23,722 nucleotides of DNA from Vulcanimicrobiia bacterium (GTDB taxonomy: Bacteria; Eremiobacterota; Eremiobacteria; Baltobacterales; Baltobacteraceae): assembly GCA_024281135.1 (NCBI GenBank), contig JAMXLG010000240.1, positions 1 to 23,722 on the forward strand. The letters run 5' to 3'. The position numbers were made by a program, and so were the translations under genes. Every line of letters begins with the position of its first letter. Within the stretch, counting starts at the first letter, position 1. Below are positions 15,148-23,341 of this stretch, piece by piece. Under the pieces are notes generated by a model. It made no database searches and had not been told where the DNA came from. It was given only the letters and a program-made list of their open reading frames with translations.

Positions 15148-16583
15148 CGGCCGTAAGCGATTCAACCGGCTTGACGCCGCGACAAGTCGTCGAAGCACTC
15201 GATAAGTACATCGTCGGACAAGCGAAGGCAAAGCGCGCCGTTGCGATCGCATTGCGCAACCGCTATCGCCGGCAGCGCGTGCGCGACGACCTTCGCGAGG
15301 AGATCACGCCGAAGAACATCTTGATGATCGGTCCGACGGGCGTCGGCAAAACGGAAATCGCGCGGCGTCTCGCGGGTCTTGTCGGCGCGCCGTTCGTGAA
15401 AGTCGAAGCGACAAAGTACACGGAAGTCGGCTATGTCGGACGCGACGTCGAGTCGATGGTGCGCGATCTCGTCGAAGCCGCCGTTCGCATGGTGACGGAA
15501 GAACGCCGAACTGAAGTTTCCGAACTTGCTGAAAAGCAAGCCGTTGAACGCATCATCGACGTGCTGCATCCTGAAACCGCCCCGCGTCAAACGCAAGGTG
15601 GCAACAATCCGTTCAGCGCGACGCTCGGTTCTATTTTCGGGAGCAACTTTCAACCGGCGCAGCCGCCTCCGGCGCCTCCATCGGCGCCACAGAGCGAAAT
15701 CCAGCGCATCCGCGAGCAAACGCGCAGTGAAATCGAGCGCGGCTTCTACGACGTCCGGCTGATCGAGATCGACGTTGAGGAAACGCCGACTTTGCCGATC
15801 GGCATCATGGGCGGCGGCATGGATCAAGGCGGCATGGGCGGCGGCGATCTCGGTGAGATGCTCGGCGGCCTGATGCCGAAGAAGCGCAGCAAGAAGCGCG
15901 TGACGGTCGCTGAAGCGCGCCGTGTCTTCGCGCAAGAAGAAGCGCAGAAGTTGATCGACATGGACGCCGTAAAACGCGAGGCGCTGCGCCGCGCGGGCGA
16001 AGACGGGATCATCTTCATCGACGAAATCGACAAAGTCGCGGGCCGTGAAGGTTCGCGTGGTCCGGATGTGTCGCGTGAAGGTGTGCAGCGCGACATTCTG
16101 CCGATCGTTGAAGGTTCGACCGTGAACACGAAGCATGGGCCGATCAAAACCGATCACGTGCTCTTCATCGCCGCTGGAGCGTTTCATATCAGCAAACCGT
16201 CGGACTTGATTCCCGAATTGCAGGGACGCTTTCCGATTCGCGTCGAGTTGGATTCACTGACGGCCGACGATTTTAAAACAATTCTTACGAAGCCGAAGAA
16301 CGCGTTGATCGAGCAGTACAAAGCACTGCTCGGCACGGAACACGTGGAGCTCGAATTCACGGAAGATGCGATCGCGCAAGTCGCGACGTTTGCGATGCAG
16401 GTCAACGAGCAGAGTGAGAACATCGGCGCACGCCGGTTACACACCGTACTCGAGCGCTTGCTCGAAGACGTTAGCTACGACGCGCCGGAATCAACCGGCA
16501 CGGTGACGATCGATGGTGCATACGTGCGCGATCGCCTAGCGGACATCGTACAAAACAGCGACCTATCCGGGTACATTCTCTAA
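15144..16583 (+). CDS. hslU: ATP-dependent protease ATPase subunit HslU (ClpY)
   Basis: A 479-residue AAA+ unfoldase that delivers substrates to Hsl[18 protein letters not shown] opens the protein, Walker A is GPTGVGKT (63-70) and Walker B is IIFIDEID (289-296). [20 protein letters not shown], which precedes the I-domain, is characteristic of HslU. The C-terminus (SDLSGYIL) resembles the tail that inserts into HslV. The I-domain has a Pro-rich linker (about 172-185) and a Gly/Met-rich loop of the type [15 protein letters not shown] 15144 overlaps the hslV stop and is preceded by GGAG 8 nt upstream; the frame extends 14 codons inside hslV without family resemblance. Confidence 0.97.
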   Translation: MTAVSDSTGLTPRQVVEALDKYIVGQAKAKRAVAIALRNRYRRQRVRDDLREEITPKNILMIGPTGVGKTEIARRLAGLVGAPFVKVEATKYTEVGYVGRDVESMVRDLVEAAVRMVTEERRTEVSELAEKQAVERIIDVLHPETAPRQTQGGNNPFSATLGSIFGSNFQPAQPPPAPPSAPQSEIQRIREQTRSEIERGFYDVRLIEIDVEETPTLPIGIMGGGMDQGGMGGGDLGEMLGGLMPKKRSKKRVTVAEARRVFAQEEAQKLIDMDAVKREALRRAGEDGIIFIDEIDKVAGREGSRGPDVSREGVQRDILPIVEGSTVNTKHGPIKTDHVLFIAAGAFHISKPSDLIPELQGRFPIRVELDSLTADDFKTILTKPKNALIEQYKALLGTEHVELEFTEDAIAQVATFAMQVNEQSENIGARRLHTVLERLLEDVSYDAPESTGTVTIDGAYVRDRLADIVQNSDLSGYIL

Positions 16584-16628
16584 GCCGGTTCTCATTTCGC
16601 TATCAACACCCGGCGCTAGGATGGTTGC

Positions 16629-17102
16629 ATGCTAAAGCGCACGCTCTTTGCAATCGGCGTACTTATCGTAATCGCATTGGTCGCTTGTAGTGGCAATAAC
16701 CCAAGCGTAAATCCAACACCGGGACCGACGTGTAATCCGAACGTTACGTCGCAATTGGTGTATCCCGCGCCCGGCGCAACGAACGTGCCGGCGACGATAT
16801 CAGAAATCGTCGTCGCGGTCAGTTCGCCGCTACCGGCCAACGAATACAACCTGACGTTGACCGATAACGCAAACGGTACGGCGGCACAAACGGCAAATTT
16901 CTTCGGGGTCATTTCGGCGAGTCAATTGCCGGCCGGATCAGCGCAGACGTCGATTAGCAATCCGACATACGAAGCCGTTGGTTTGGTGACGTCACTCTAT
17001 GCAAACTTCCCGCCCGGAGCGACGTTGCAGACGGCACTCAATGTGCCGACGACGAGTTGCACGCCGCTGACCATCCCTGGCGGAACGTTCACACTGCAGT
17101 AG
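16629..17102 (+). CDS. Small lipoprotein with an Ig-like domain
   Basis: A 157-residue protein with a basic N-terminus, a hydrophobic stretch and the lipobox LVAC (C20), so it should be lipid-anchored after signal peptidase II cleavage. The mature part begins with a Ser/Asn/Pro linker, then LVYPAPGATNVPATISEIVVAVSSPLP, a pattern typical of bacterial Ig-like (Big_5/SbsA-type) domains. Function is unknown. TAGGAT lies 6 nt before the ATG and could be read either as a -10 hexamer or, through AGGA, as a ribosome site. No terminator separates it clearly from the convergent DUF1905 gene. Confidence 0.78.
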   Translation: MLKRTLFAIGVLIVIALVACSGNNPSVNPTPGPTCNPNVTSQLVYPAPGATNVPATISEIVVAVSSPLPANEYNLTLTDNANGTAAQTANFFGVISASQLPAGSAQTSISNPTYEAVGLVTSLYANFPPGATLQTALNVPTTSCTPLTIPGGTFTLQ

Positions 17103-17122
17103 CTCTCAGCGGCTTCCGGTTT

Positions 17123-17395
17123 TTACGGTAATCGTTTCGTAATGTGCACGACCACGAATTGGCCAGCTTCTTTGCCGAGTTTCTTGCGAAGGTCGGCTTT
17201 TATCGGTAGCTTGTGCGCCCCGTCACCGAGTGCCATGAACGAACTCCGAAATGGCTGGCCGTCCACAGTGCCCTCTACCTTCACCAGGCCGCGGGTACCG
17301 AAGTATTCGGCGGAGCCGGGCATCGTCACGTAGGTCCAGCCGCCCTTCGCGGGCGACCTCTCGAGTCTCGCTTTGAATTTCGCATCAACGCTCAT
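17123..17395 (-). CDS. DUF1905-domain protein
   Basis: A 90-residue protein that matches the small DUF1905 fold from end to end: [21 protein letters not shown], then [43 protein letters not shown] and a final basic beta strand. Family members are widespread small beta-barrel proteins, often fused to YdeI-like domains; biochemical function is unknown. It stands alone on the minus strand between a lipoprotein gene and def, with a perfect palindrome at its promoter suggesting a dedicated repressor. Confidence 0.82.
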   Translation of the reverse strand: MSVDAKFKARLERSPAKGGWTYVTMPGSAEYFGTRGLVKVEGTVDGQPFRSSFMALGDGAHKLPIKADLRKKLGKEAGQFVVVHITKRLP

Positions 17396-17414
17396 AGCAC
17401 CACGCTAGCAGTCA

Positions 17415-17433
17415 TACTTGCAATTTGCAAGTA
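17415..17433. promoter_or_regulatory. Perfect 19-bp palindromic operator candidate upstream of the DUF1905 gene
   Basis: TACTTGCAA-T-TTGCAAGTA has perfect 9-bp arms and a single central base, ending 19 bp before the leftward ATG at 17395. It resembles sites bound by dimeric winged-helix repressors (MarR, ArsR or PadR type). On the minus strand it overlaps a plausible TTGCAA element with TATGAC nearby. No regulator gene is adjacent in this window. Confidence 0.55.
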
Positions 17434-17496
17434 AATCTGCTTAGACGACCCGCCTGGGATCAGACAATTCCGGGCATGAAGCGGCGGTTTGCTGTG

Positions 17497-17510
17497 TAGA
17501 ATAGTCTTCC
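17497..17510 (+). promoter_or_regulatory. Putative leaderless or short-leader promoter (-10) of def
   Basis: TAGAAT at 17497-17502 is a good -10 match located 8 nt before the def ATG. No Shine-Dalgarno lies in between and no clear -35 is seen. This would start the def-fmt-rsmB transcript at or next to the start codon. Confidence 0.4.
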
Positions 17511-18035
17511 ATGCCCTATATCCGCGAGATCATTACCGACGGCCATCCGACGCTTCGGAAAGTCGCCAAGAAAGTGGACCCGAAAGAAATTTCGGACCCG
17601 CTTTTTCAGCAATTGATCGACGACATGTTCGAAACGATGTACGCAGCTCCCGGCGTGGGGCTCGCCGCGCCGCAGGTCAATATTTCCAAGCGCATGTTCG
17701 TTATGGATGTGCAAGACGACGAGCACGAAGCTGCGGTCGTGATCAATCCGAAGATCGAACACGCCGAAGAGGAGGTCGAATTGACCGAAGGCTGTCTCTC
17801 GGTTCCGGGCTATGTTGGCGAGATCACGCGGTTCCGCAAAATCGCAATCAGCGGCCTCGATCGCAACGGACAGAAGATCCGTCTCGAAGGCGAAGGGCTC
17901 TACGCGCAGTGTCTGCAGCACGAAATCGATCATCTCAACGGCGTGCTCTACATCGACAAAGCAAAGAACGTTCGCATTCCGCAAACCGAAGAAGAACACG
18001 AGATCGCCGAAGAGTCACAAGCCAAAGCGATCTGA
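17511..18035 (+). CDS. def: Peptide deformylase
   Basis: A 174-residue metallohydrolase that removes the formyl group from nascent proteins. All three motifs are intact: PGVGLAAPQV (motif 1), EGCLSVPGY with metal ligand C95 (motif 2) and QHEIDHLNGVLY with H137, E138 and H141 (motif 3). The start MPYIREIITDGHPTLRKVAKKV is normal for the family. The acidic C-terminal tail (EEEHEIAEESQAK) is ordinary. It is followed by fmt after 3 nt, so formylation and deformylation enzymes are made together. Confidence 0.97.
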   Translation: MPYIREIITDGHPTLRKVAKKVDPKEISDPLFQQLIDDMFETMYAAPGVGLAAPQVNISKRMFVMDVQDDEHEAAVVINPKIEHAEEEVELTEGCLSVPGYVGEITRFRKIAISGLDRNGQKIRLEGEGLYAQCLQHEIDHLNGVLYIDKAKNVRIPQTEEEHEIAEESQAKAI

Positions 18036-18038
18036 GAC

Positions 18039-18875
18039 TTGCGCACCCTGTTTTTCGGCACGAGCGCGTTTGCGGTTCCGAGTCTGCACGTACTCGCTGC
18101 ACGTACGAACGTCGCGGGCGTCGTGACGCAACCGGATCGTCCCGCCGGACGCGGACACAAACTGCAGCCGACGCCGGTTAAAGCAGCTGCGCTCGATTTG
18201 AGCCTGCGCGTTTACGAGCCAACGAAGTTAAAAGCGTTTGCGAAAGAGATCGCCGCTGAATCGTTCGACCTCTTTGCCCTTGCATCGTACGGCCGCATCT
18301 TGCCGCAAACACTTCTCGATCTTCCGAAGCTCGGTGCGCTCAACGTGCACCCGTCGTTGCTTCCGAAGTATCGCGGCGCAACCCCGATTCAAGGCGCGTT
18401 GCGCAACGGCGACGCGGAGACGGGCGTCACCATCATGCTTATGGATGCCGGAATGGATACGGGCGACATTGTCTTGCAAGAGCACGTGCCGATCGAAGCA
18501 GACGATACGTATGGATCGCTCCACGACCGGTTGGCGCTCTACGGCGGCGAACTGCTCGGCGAGGCACTCGATCTTGCGGCGAAGGGCAAGCTTCCGCGCA
18601 ATCCGCAAACCGGAGAGTCAATCGTGACGGCACCGATTTCCAAAGACGATCTCGCTATCGATCCGACGTGGCCGCCAGAACGGATTGTCGCGATGATTCG
18701 CGCGCTCTCTCCGCAGCCCGGTGCGCGCCTTGAAGTCGACGGCGAAACGATCAAAGTGCTTCGCGCGCATGTCGAAGGCGGTGATCTCGTCCTCGATGAG
18801 GTGATCGCGCCGAATCGCGGACGAATGACGGGCGAAGCGTATCGTCAATCGCGGCGCGACCGCGAAAACGTATGA
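18039..18875 (+). CDS. fmt: Methionyl-tRNA formyltransferase
   Basis: A 278-residue enzyme that formylates initiator Met-tRNA with 10-formyltetrahydrofolate. The N-terminal hydrolase domain starts RTLFFGTSAFAVPSLHVLA. The catalytic set is present: N102 and H104 in ALNVHPSLLPKYRGATPIQ, and D140 in MDAGMDTGDIV. A C-terminal OB-like domain is recognisable (ISKDDLAIDP, RALSPQPGARLEVDG). It is about 30 residues shorter than the E. coli protein, through shorter loops and tail. The TTG start lies 3 nt after def. Its stop overlaps the rsmB ATG (ATGA). Confidence 0.95.
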   Translation: MRTLFFGTSAFAVPSLHVLAARTNVAGVVTQPDRPAGRGHKLQPTPVKAAALDLSLRVYEPTKLKAFAKEIAAESFDLFALASYGRILPQTLLDLPKLGALNVHPSLLPKYRGATPIQGALRNGDAETGVTIMLMDAGMDTGDIVLQEHVPIEADDTYGSLHDRLALYGGELLGEALDLAAKGKLPRNPQTGESIVTAPISKDDLAIDPTWPPERIVAMIRALSPQPGARLEVDGETIKVLRAHVEGGDLVLDEVIAPNRGRMTGEAYRQSRRDRENV

Positions 18876-20203
18876 ACGCGCGCGAAGTCGCGCTGCAGAC
18901 CGTACGCGACGTCTTCCCACAAAGCGGTTCGGGTCCCGAACGCGGCGCACAAGAAGCGCTCGACTATCGGGCGCGTAAAGCAAATCTTTCGCCACGCGAT
19001 CGCGCTTTTGCGACGGAACTTGCCTACGGTGCCATCAAAATGCGTCGCGCGCTCGATTGGTATCTGCATCCGTTCATCGGTGAACGCGCGCAACAACTGC
19101 CTCCGGTGATCCGCGAGATCCTGCGCCTTGCGGTCTTCGAACTCGTCTACACAAAGCCCGACGAACATGCGACCGTCTTCGAGTTCGTGAATCTCGCAAA
19201 ACGCCACGGACACCGCGGCGTCGCGAATCTCGTCAACGGCGTGCTGCGTTCGTTTCTGCGCGAACGGCCGCACGAACCGATGCGCGAAGACTTCGAGACG
19301 GAAGACGATTACCTCGGGACGCGACATTCGTTGCCGACGTGGATCGTGCGTCAATGGCGCGCGACGTTTGGTGACCAACTCGAAGCGATTTGCATCGGCG
19401 TGAATGAACCGGCTCGGACGTCGATCACCGTGAATACACTCAAAGCTCAGTGGGACGACATCGTCGAGCGCTTCCGCGAGGGCGGCGTCGAGGTGGAACC
19501 GTCGTCTCTCGTCGCCGAATCGCTTGGCGTGAACGACGGCGGTTACGCTCGCCGCAACGAGCCCTCTGCGAGTGGCGCGTGGTGGATCCAATCCGAGAGC
19601 AGCGCCATGCCGGCGGACGTGCTCAATCCGCAGCCGGGCGAGGCGATCCTTGACGTGTGCAGCGGACGGGGAAACAAGGCGCTGCAGATCGGCGCGCGCC
19701 TTGCGGAAGACGGATCGCTGCTCTGCGTCGAGATGGACGAACGCAAAGCTGCGACCCTCCAGGAGCGGCTCGAGCAGGGCGGAATCCCGGCGGGCGTCGT
19801 CATCGGGGATGCGACGCAGGAGCTCCTTAGTCCCGAGCAACGGTTCGACCGGATCTTAATCGACGCACCGTGCTCCGGCATCGGAATCATCGGGCGCCAC
19901 CCCGAGGCGCGGTGGAAGAAGCAGCCTAGTGACGGCGAACGTCTCTCTGAGACCCAGCGCGCGATTCTCGACCGGATCGCGCCGGCGGTCTACGAAGGCG
20001 GCGCGCTGGTGTACGCCGTGTGTTCTACGGACCCACGGGAGACGATCGAGGTCGTTGAATGGCTCCGGCGGCATCACAATTTTGAGCGTGGACTTATACC
20101 CGCTCGCTACGAGCCATTACTTACGGACGAGGGCGACGTACAGATCGCGCCCGGAATCGGCGGACGTGACGGGTTCTTCATCGCGCGATTGGAGCGCCGG
20201 TAG
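18872..20203 (+). CDS. rsmB: 16S rRNA (cytosine-967-C5)-methyltransferase
   Basis: A 443-residue RsmB (Sun/Fmu). Residues 1 to about 140 form the NusB-like RNA-binding domain (NAREVALQTVRDVF ... LVNGVLRSFLRE). The SAM-dependent methyltransferase domain follows, with LDVCSGRGNKALQIGA (SAM loop, with Cys in place of the usual Ala), DAPCSGIGIIGRHPE (C334) and YAVCSTDPRET (C384); the two cysteines are the release and nucleophile residues of m5C methyltransferases. The C-terminus ends GRDGFFIARLERR. It overlaps fmt by 4 nt and closes the def-fmt-rsmB unit; the fhaA-like gene begins shortly after. Confidence 0.95.
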   Translation: MNAREVALQTVRDVFPQSGSGPERGAQEALDYRARKANLSPRDRAFATELAYGAIKMRRALDWYLHPFIGERAQQLPPVIREILRLAVFELVYTKPDEHATVFEFVNLAKRHGHRGVANLVNGVLRSFLRERPHEPMREDFETEDDYLGTRHSLPTWIVRQWRATFGDQLEAICIGVNEPARTSITVNTLKAQWDDIVERFREGGVEVEPSSLVAESLGVNDGGYARRNEPSASGAWWIQSESSAMPADVLNPQPGEAILDVCSGRGNKALQIGARLAEDGSLLCVEMDERKAATLQERLEQGGIPAGVVIGDATQELLSPEQRFDRILIDAPCSGIGIIGRHPEARWKKQPSDGERLSETQRAILDRIAPAVYEGGALVYAVCSTDPRETIEVVEWLRRHHNFERGLIPARYEPLLTDEGDVQIAPGIGGRDGFFIARLERR

Positions 20204-20227
20204 TATACTGCCGGTACGTTGTTTACT
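20204..20227 (+). promoter_or_regulatory. Putative internal promoter (-10) before the FHA operon
   Basis: TATACT at 20204-20209, identical to the topA -10, lies immediately after the rsmB stop. A transcript from it would begin about 20216, near the TTG at 20219 and 10-12 nt before the GTG at 20228. It would let the FHA-PP2C-SEDS genes be expressed apart from def-fmt-rsmB. Confidence 0.35.
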
Positions 20228-20929
20228 GTGAGCTGGTTCGCACGCATAGAGCAAGCATGCGCTGCGTTCATCGAGCGGACGTTTGCGAAGACGTTCCCGA
20301 GCGACCTCGAGCCCGCGCAAGTCGCGCGCAAGCTCGTGGCGACCATGGAAGCTCGAACCCGCGGCGAGGATGGTCATCTGCTCGCGCCCGGCTCGTACGT
20401 CGTCTACATGAACTCGGAAGACTTCGAGCGCCTTTCGGAGCACCAGGCGTACCTGGAGCGCGAATGGGCTGAACTCCTGGGCGACATGGCGGCGCGCGTC
20501 GGCGTGTACTTCTTCGACGGTGGTCCGAACGTCGAGATGCAGGCGCGGCCCAGCGTCCCCGTCGGGATGGTCGACGTAAGCGTCGCAAGCGATGTCACGA
20601 TTTCTATCCCGAATGCCCCTCCGCTCGCGCCTCCGAAGCGTTATCATTTACGTATGATGAAAGGCGTGCCGGCGTATGGTGTCTACTTCATCGACGGCCG
20701 CGCGTCGATCGGCCGCAACGAAGACAGCGACATCTTTCTCGTCGATCCGAGCGTTTCGCGGAGTCACGCCTCAGTGCAGGTTGAAGACGAGGACGTGATC
20801 GTAACCGACCTGGGTTCGACCAACGGGACCTTCGTGAACGGCGAGCGCATCGCGGGAAGCCGGCGTCTGTCCTCGGGCGACGTCCTCACGTTTGGCAACA
20901 CACAAATGCGCCTCGAGGCACGCGAATGA
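20228..20929 (+). CDS. fhaA: FhaA-like protein (DUF3662 domain plus C-terminal FHA domain)
   Basis: A 233-residue cytoplasmic protein. Residues 1 to about 110 form the DUF3662/FhaA N-terminal domain: SWFARIEQACAAFIERTFAKTF, then EPAQVARKLVATME. A short Pro-rich linker precedes the FHA domain (about 140-232), with IGRNEDSDI, SVSRSHASVQV and DLGSTNGTFVNGERI, the Arg/Ser/Asn set that reads phosphothreonine. In Actinobacteria FhaA binds phosphorylated partners that control lipid II flipping and wall growth. I prefer GTG 20228 because SWFARIEQ aligns with family starts; TTG 20219 would add three residues. It overlaps the next FHA gene by ATGA. Confidence 0.88.
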   Translation: MSWFARIEQACAAFIERTFAKTFPSDLEPAQVARKLVATMEARTRGEDGHLLAPGSYVVYMNSEDFERLSEHQAYLEREWAELLGDMAARVGVYFFDGGPNVEMQARPSVPVGMVDVSVASDVTISIPNAPPLAPPKRYHLRMMKGVPAYGVYFIDGRASIGRNEDSDIFLVDPSVSRSHASVQVEDEDVIVTDLGSTNGTFVNGERIAGSRRLSSGDVLTFGNTQMRLEARE

Positions 20930-21345
20930 ACGCGGCGCACGCGCGCGTAGGTTCGCTCGAGATCGTTGCGGCGCTCTTCGCCGTTGCAATCGTCGCGGCG
21001 CGTCCCCGCGTGCGCGTGGCGGAAGAAGGCGGCGTGCTCACGCCGGTGCAGGCGCACTTGCGCGTGATGGAACTTGGGAACGTACGTCACTTTGAAGGCA
21101 CGTGTCCGCTCGTTATCGGTCGCGGCAGCGATTCCCAACTCGTGCTCTCTGATCCGGAAGTCAGCCGGCGTCATGCGCGGCTTGAAACGCAGAACGGCAC
21201 CGTCTTCCTTCGCGATCTGGAAAGCAGCAACGGCACGTTCCTGAACGGCCGCCGGCTCGCGAGCGCGATCGAGTTGCGCGAGGGCGACGAAGTCGATGTG
21301 GGTACGACTCGATTGGTCGTGGAGAGATTGCAACCGTGGACGTAG
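20926..21345 (+). CDS. FhaB-like membrane-anchored FHA protein
   Basis: A 139-residue protein with one hydrophobic segment near the N-terminus (about 10-25, LEIVAALFAVAIVAA) and an FHA domain (about 48-135): LVIGRGSDSQLVLSD, EVSRRHARLE and DLESSNGTFLNGRRL. The phosphothreonine-contacting Arg, Ser and Asn positions are present. The TM-plus-FHA layout and the position right after an FhaA-like gene match FhaB/FipA, which links phospho-signalling to division and elongation proteins. GAGG precedes the ATG at a suitable distance. It overlaps the PP2C-like gene by 10 nt. Confidence 0.85.
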   Translation: MNAAHARVGSLEIVAALFAVAIVAARPRVRVAEEGGVLTPVQAHLRVMELGNVRHFEGTCPLVIGRGSDSQLVLSDPEVSRRHARLETQNGTVFLRDLESSNGTFLNGRRLASAIELREGDEVDVGTTRLVVERLQPWT

Positions 21346-22085
21346 CGATTCGGGGTGATCGTGCGTCGTGTCTTTCGCTGCAGCTTGGGCCGCGATCGTG
21401 GCTCTTCGCGGTCACGCGCGGCTTCGGCACGATCGACGGAGTTGCCGCCGCGCCCGCGACGCTTGCGCGCGTTCGTGGCGAATGCGAGCGCCGCTTAAGA
21501 GGCGAGCGGTTTCGCCGCGCAGTCGATCGACCGCAAGCAGCGGCAACAGCGTTACTCGGGGTACTCTCGCGGGTCAACGGCGACATCTTCTCGCGCAGCG
21601 CATCGCACGACGATTACGTCACCGCGGGGTGTTCGATCACGGCCACGCTCGTCGTACGAGGTCACGCGTACGTCATTCATAGCGGTGGTACTGCGGCCTA
21701 TTTGGCGCACAAGGGTGAGGTAACGTCGCTCACCGCGGAGGATTCGCTGGAAGGTGTGACGCCGCTGCTCTCTCGCGCGCTCGGTGCCGCCTCGTCGCTC
21801 GATGTTTCGGTTTCGAGCGTGAATGTGGACGCGGGTGACGTCATGATTCTCATGGGCCATCGCGTCCGCGGTGAAGTGGATCGCCGCGCGCTCATCGCGC
21901 ACGTTGAAGAAGCCGGGGCGAACGAACACATGTTGGTCGTGCGCTTCGACGATAGCGACCGCGCTATGGATGAGCTTGTGACGGCGGTCAAGCCGACGGT
22001 ACCGCCCGACGTTCGTATTCAGACGGCGATTGCGACGTTCACGCTGCTCTTTGGATTCTTGATCACGACCGCGTGGCTTCGGTAA
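21336..22085 (+). CDS. Degenerate PP2C-family protein, probable pseudophosphatase, membrane-anchored
   Basis: A 249-residue protein whose middle follows the PP2C fold: CSITATLVVRGHAYVIHSGGTAAYL copies the strand pattern of STA-x-VAL...LYVANVGDSRAYL, and TSLTAEDSLEG copies LT-x-DHS. The metal-binding aspartates are missing: the DGMGG motif is RGFG (28-31), GDSR is SGGT (116-119), the final DN pair is replaced near NEHMLVVRF, and the N-terminal RxxNED motif is absent. A single TM helix closes the protein (about 229-247). Position and topology match PstP of the actinobacterial fha-pstP-rodA cluster, where the phosphatase dephosphorylates Ser/Thr kinases. Here catalysis is doubtful and a binding role is more likely. 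GTG start; it overlaps the SEDS gene by 13 nt. Confidence 0.65.
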   Translation: MDVAIRGDRASCLSLQLGPRSWLFAVTRGFGTIDGVAAAPATLARVRGECERRLRGERFRRAVDRPQAAATALLGVLSRVNGDIFSRSASHDDYVTAGCSITATLVVRGHAYVIHSGGTAAYLAHKGEVTSLTAEDSLEGVTPLLSRALGAASSLDVSVSSVNVDAGDVMILMGHRVRGEVDRRALIAHVEEAGANEHMLVVRFDDSDRAMDELVTAVKPTVPPDVRIQTAIATFTLLFGFLITTAWLR

Positions 22086-23341
22086 CCCTCGTCGCGCGGC
22101 GCGCGATCACCGTCGGAATCGCTTTAGCGATCGGCGCATTCTTCTTGTCGTTCGCGCCGGCTCGAACGCTGCAGCCGGCTTGGCTGCCGTTTGTGCTCGC
22201 GGTACTCGCTGCGATTTGGGTGCTGTGGCAACCCCTCAATGCCGTTCGCGACGACGTGATTCCCGCGATTGCGATCGTCCTTTCTTCGCTCGGACTTGCG
22301 CTCGTCGCGCGGCTCTCGCCTGATTTGGCGCAGAAACAACTGTGGTGGCTGTTCGTCTCGCTCGTGCTCGCCATCGGTTTCGGACCGCTTTTCTCCCGGT
22401 TCCGGGCCTTCGCTGCATACAAGTATCTGTGGGTGGTCGGATCGCTGCTGCTCTTCGTCTTGCTGCTCGTTTTCGGACAGGAAGTCAACGGCGCGCGTTT
22501 GTGGATTCGCATTGGGTCGATTCAATACGAACCGATCGAACTCATCAAGCTCTTCATCGTCTTTTTCCTCGCGGCGTACCTTGCCGAGACGGCCGACGTA
22601 ATTGCTAACTCGCGCCCATGGTCGGTGCGAGCAAATCTGCGGTATCTCGGGCCGCTCCTCTTGGGATGGGGCAGCTCGATGGCGATTCTCGTGCTGCAGC
22701 GCGACTTGGGCATGGCAACATTGTTGCTTGCAACCTTCGCCGCGCTCTTATATGTGGCGACGCGGCGAATCGATCTCGTGCTGGGCGGGATCGTCGTCTT
22801 TGCACTCGTTGCATTTTGGGCCGTGCATCACTATCCGTACGTACAAACGCGCATCGCCGTTTGGAACGATCCGTTCCGCGATCCGCTCGGCGCCGGGTAT
22901 CAGTCGTCCCAAGCGTACTACGCGCTCGCAGCAGGAGGCGTATTCGGCACGGGTTTCGGCCTAGGGCATCCGAGCTTCATTCCGGATGTCGCGACCGACT
23001 ACGTCTATGCGGCGTTTTCTGAAGAGTTCGGACTAATCGGCGCGGTTGCACTCATTGCCGTCTTCCTCGTGCTCGTGCGTCGCATGTTGCTCGCCGGAGC
23101 TGAACAGCCCGATCTCTATGCGAAATTGCTTGCGGTGGGAATGGGATCGACGCTCGGGTTCCAAGTCTTTATCATCATCGGCGGCGTGATCGGAGTCTTT
23201 CCGCTCACCGGCATTACCTTGCCGTTTCTTTCCTATGGCGGCAGCTCGCTCGTCGCAAACTTTCTGCTCGTCGCACTTGTCTGGGCGATGAGCTCGCGTC
23301 TATGCGCACCACCACACTCTCCCTCGTCGTCATCGTCTTAG
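22073..23341 (+). CDS. SEDS-family peptidoglycan glycosyltransferase (FtsW/RodA)
   Basis: A 422-residue membrane protein with about ten or more TM segments. SEDS landmarks: NGARLWIRIGSIQYEPIELIKLFIVFFLAAYL, the LQRDLGMA segment holding the conserved Asp (D211) expected to be catalytic, DPLGAGYQSSQAYYALAAGGVFGTGFGLG, YAAFSEEFGLIGA and the C-terminal ITLPFLSYGGSSLVANFLLVALVW. It polymerises lipid II with a class B PBP partner. I cannot separate RodA from FtsW by eye; gene context (after fhaA, fhaB and PP2C) favours the actinobacterial RodA position. The tail SPSSSSS is low-complexity and lies in the 40-nt overlap with the next gene. GTG start, overlapping the PP2C gene. Confidence 0.93.
   Translation: MASVTLVARRAITVGIALAIGAFFLSFAPARTLQPAWLPFVLAVLAAIWVLWQPLNAVRDDVIPAIAIVLSSLGLALVARLSPDLAQKQLWWLFVSLVLAIGFGPLFSRFRAFAAYKYLWVVGSLLLFVLLLVFGQEVNGARLWIRIGSIQYEPIELIKLFIVFFLAAYLAETADVIANSRPWSVRANLRYLGPLLLGWGSSMAILVLQRDLGMATLLLATFAALLYVATRRIDLVLGGIVVFALVAFWAVHHYPYVQTRIAVWNDPFRDPLGAGYQSSQAYYALAAGGVFGTGFGLGHPSFIPDVATDYVYAAFSEEFGLIGAVALIAVFLVLVRRMLLAGAEQPDLYAKLLAVGMGSTLGFQVFIIIGGVIGVFPLTGITLPFLSYGGSSLVANFLLVALVWAMSSRLCAPPHSPSSSSS

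Noticed and set aside
15162..16187. 341-codon open frame antisense to hslU
   Set aside because: Asp/His/Arg-rich shadow sequence with no domain pattern.
16584..16628. GCCGG...CCGGC after hslU as a terminator
   Set aside because: The loop is about 20 nt and no T-run follows.
18845..19840. 331-codon open frame antisense to rsmB
   Set aside because: Shadow of rsmB; no domain pattern and no promoter.
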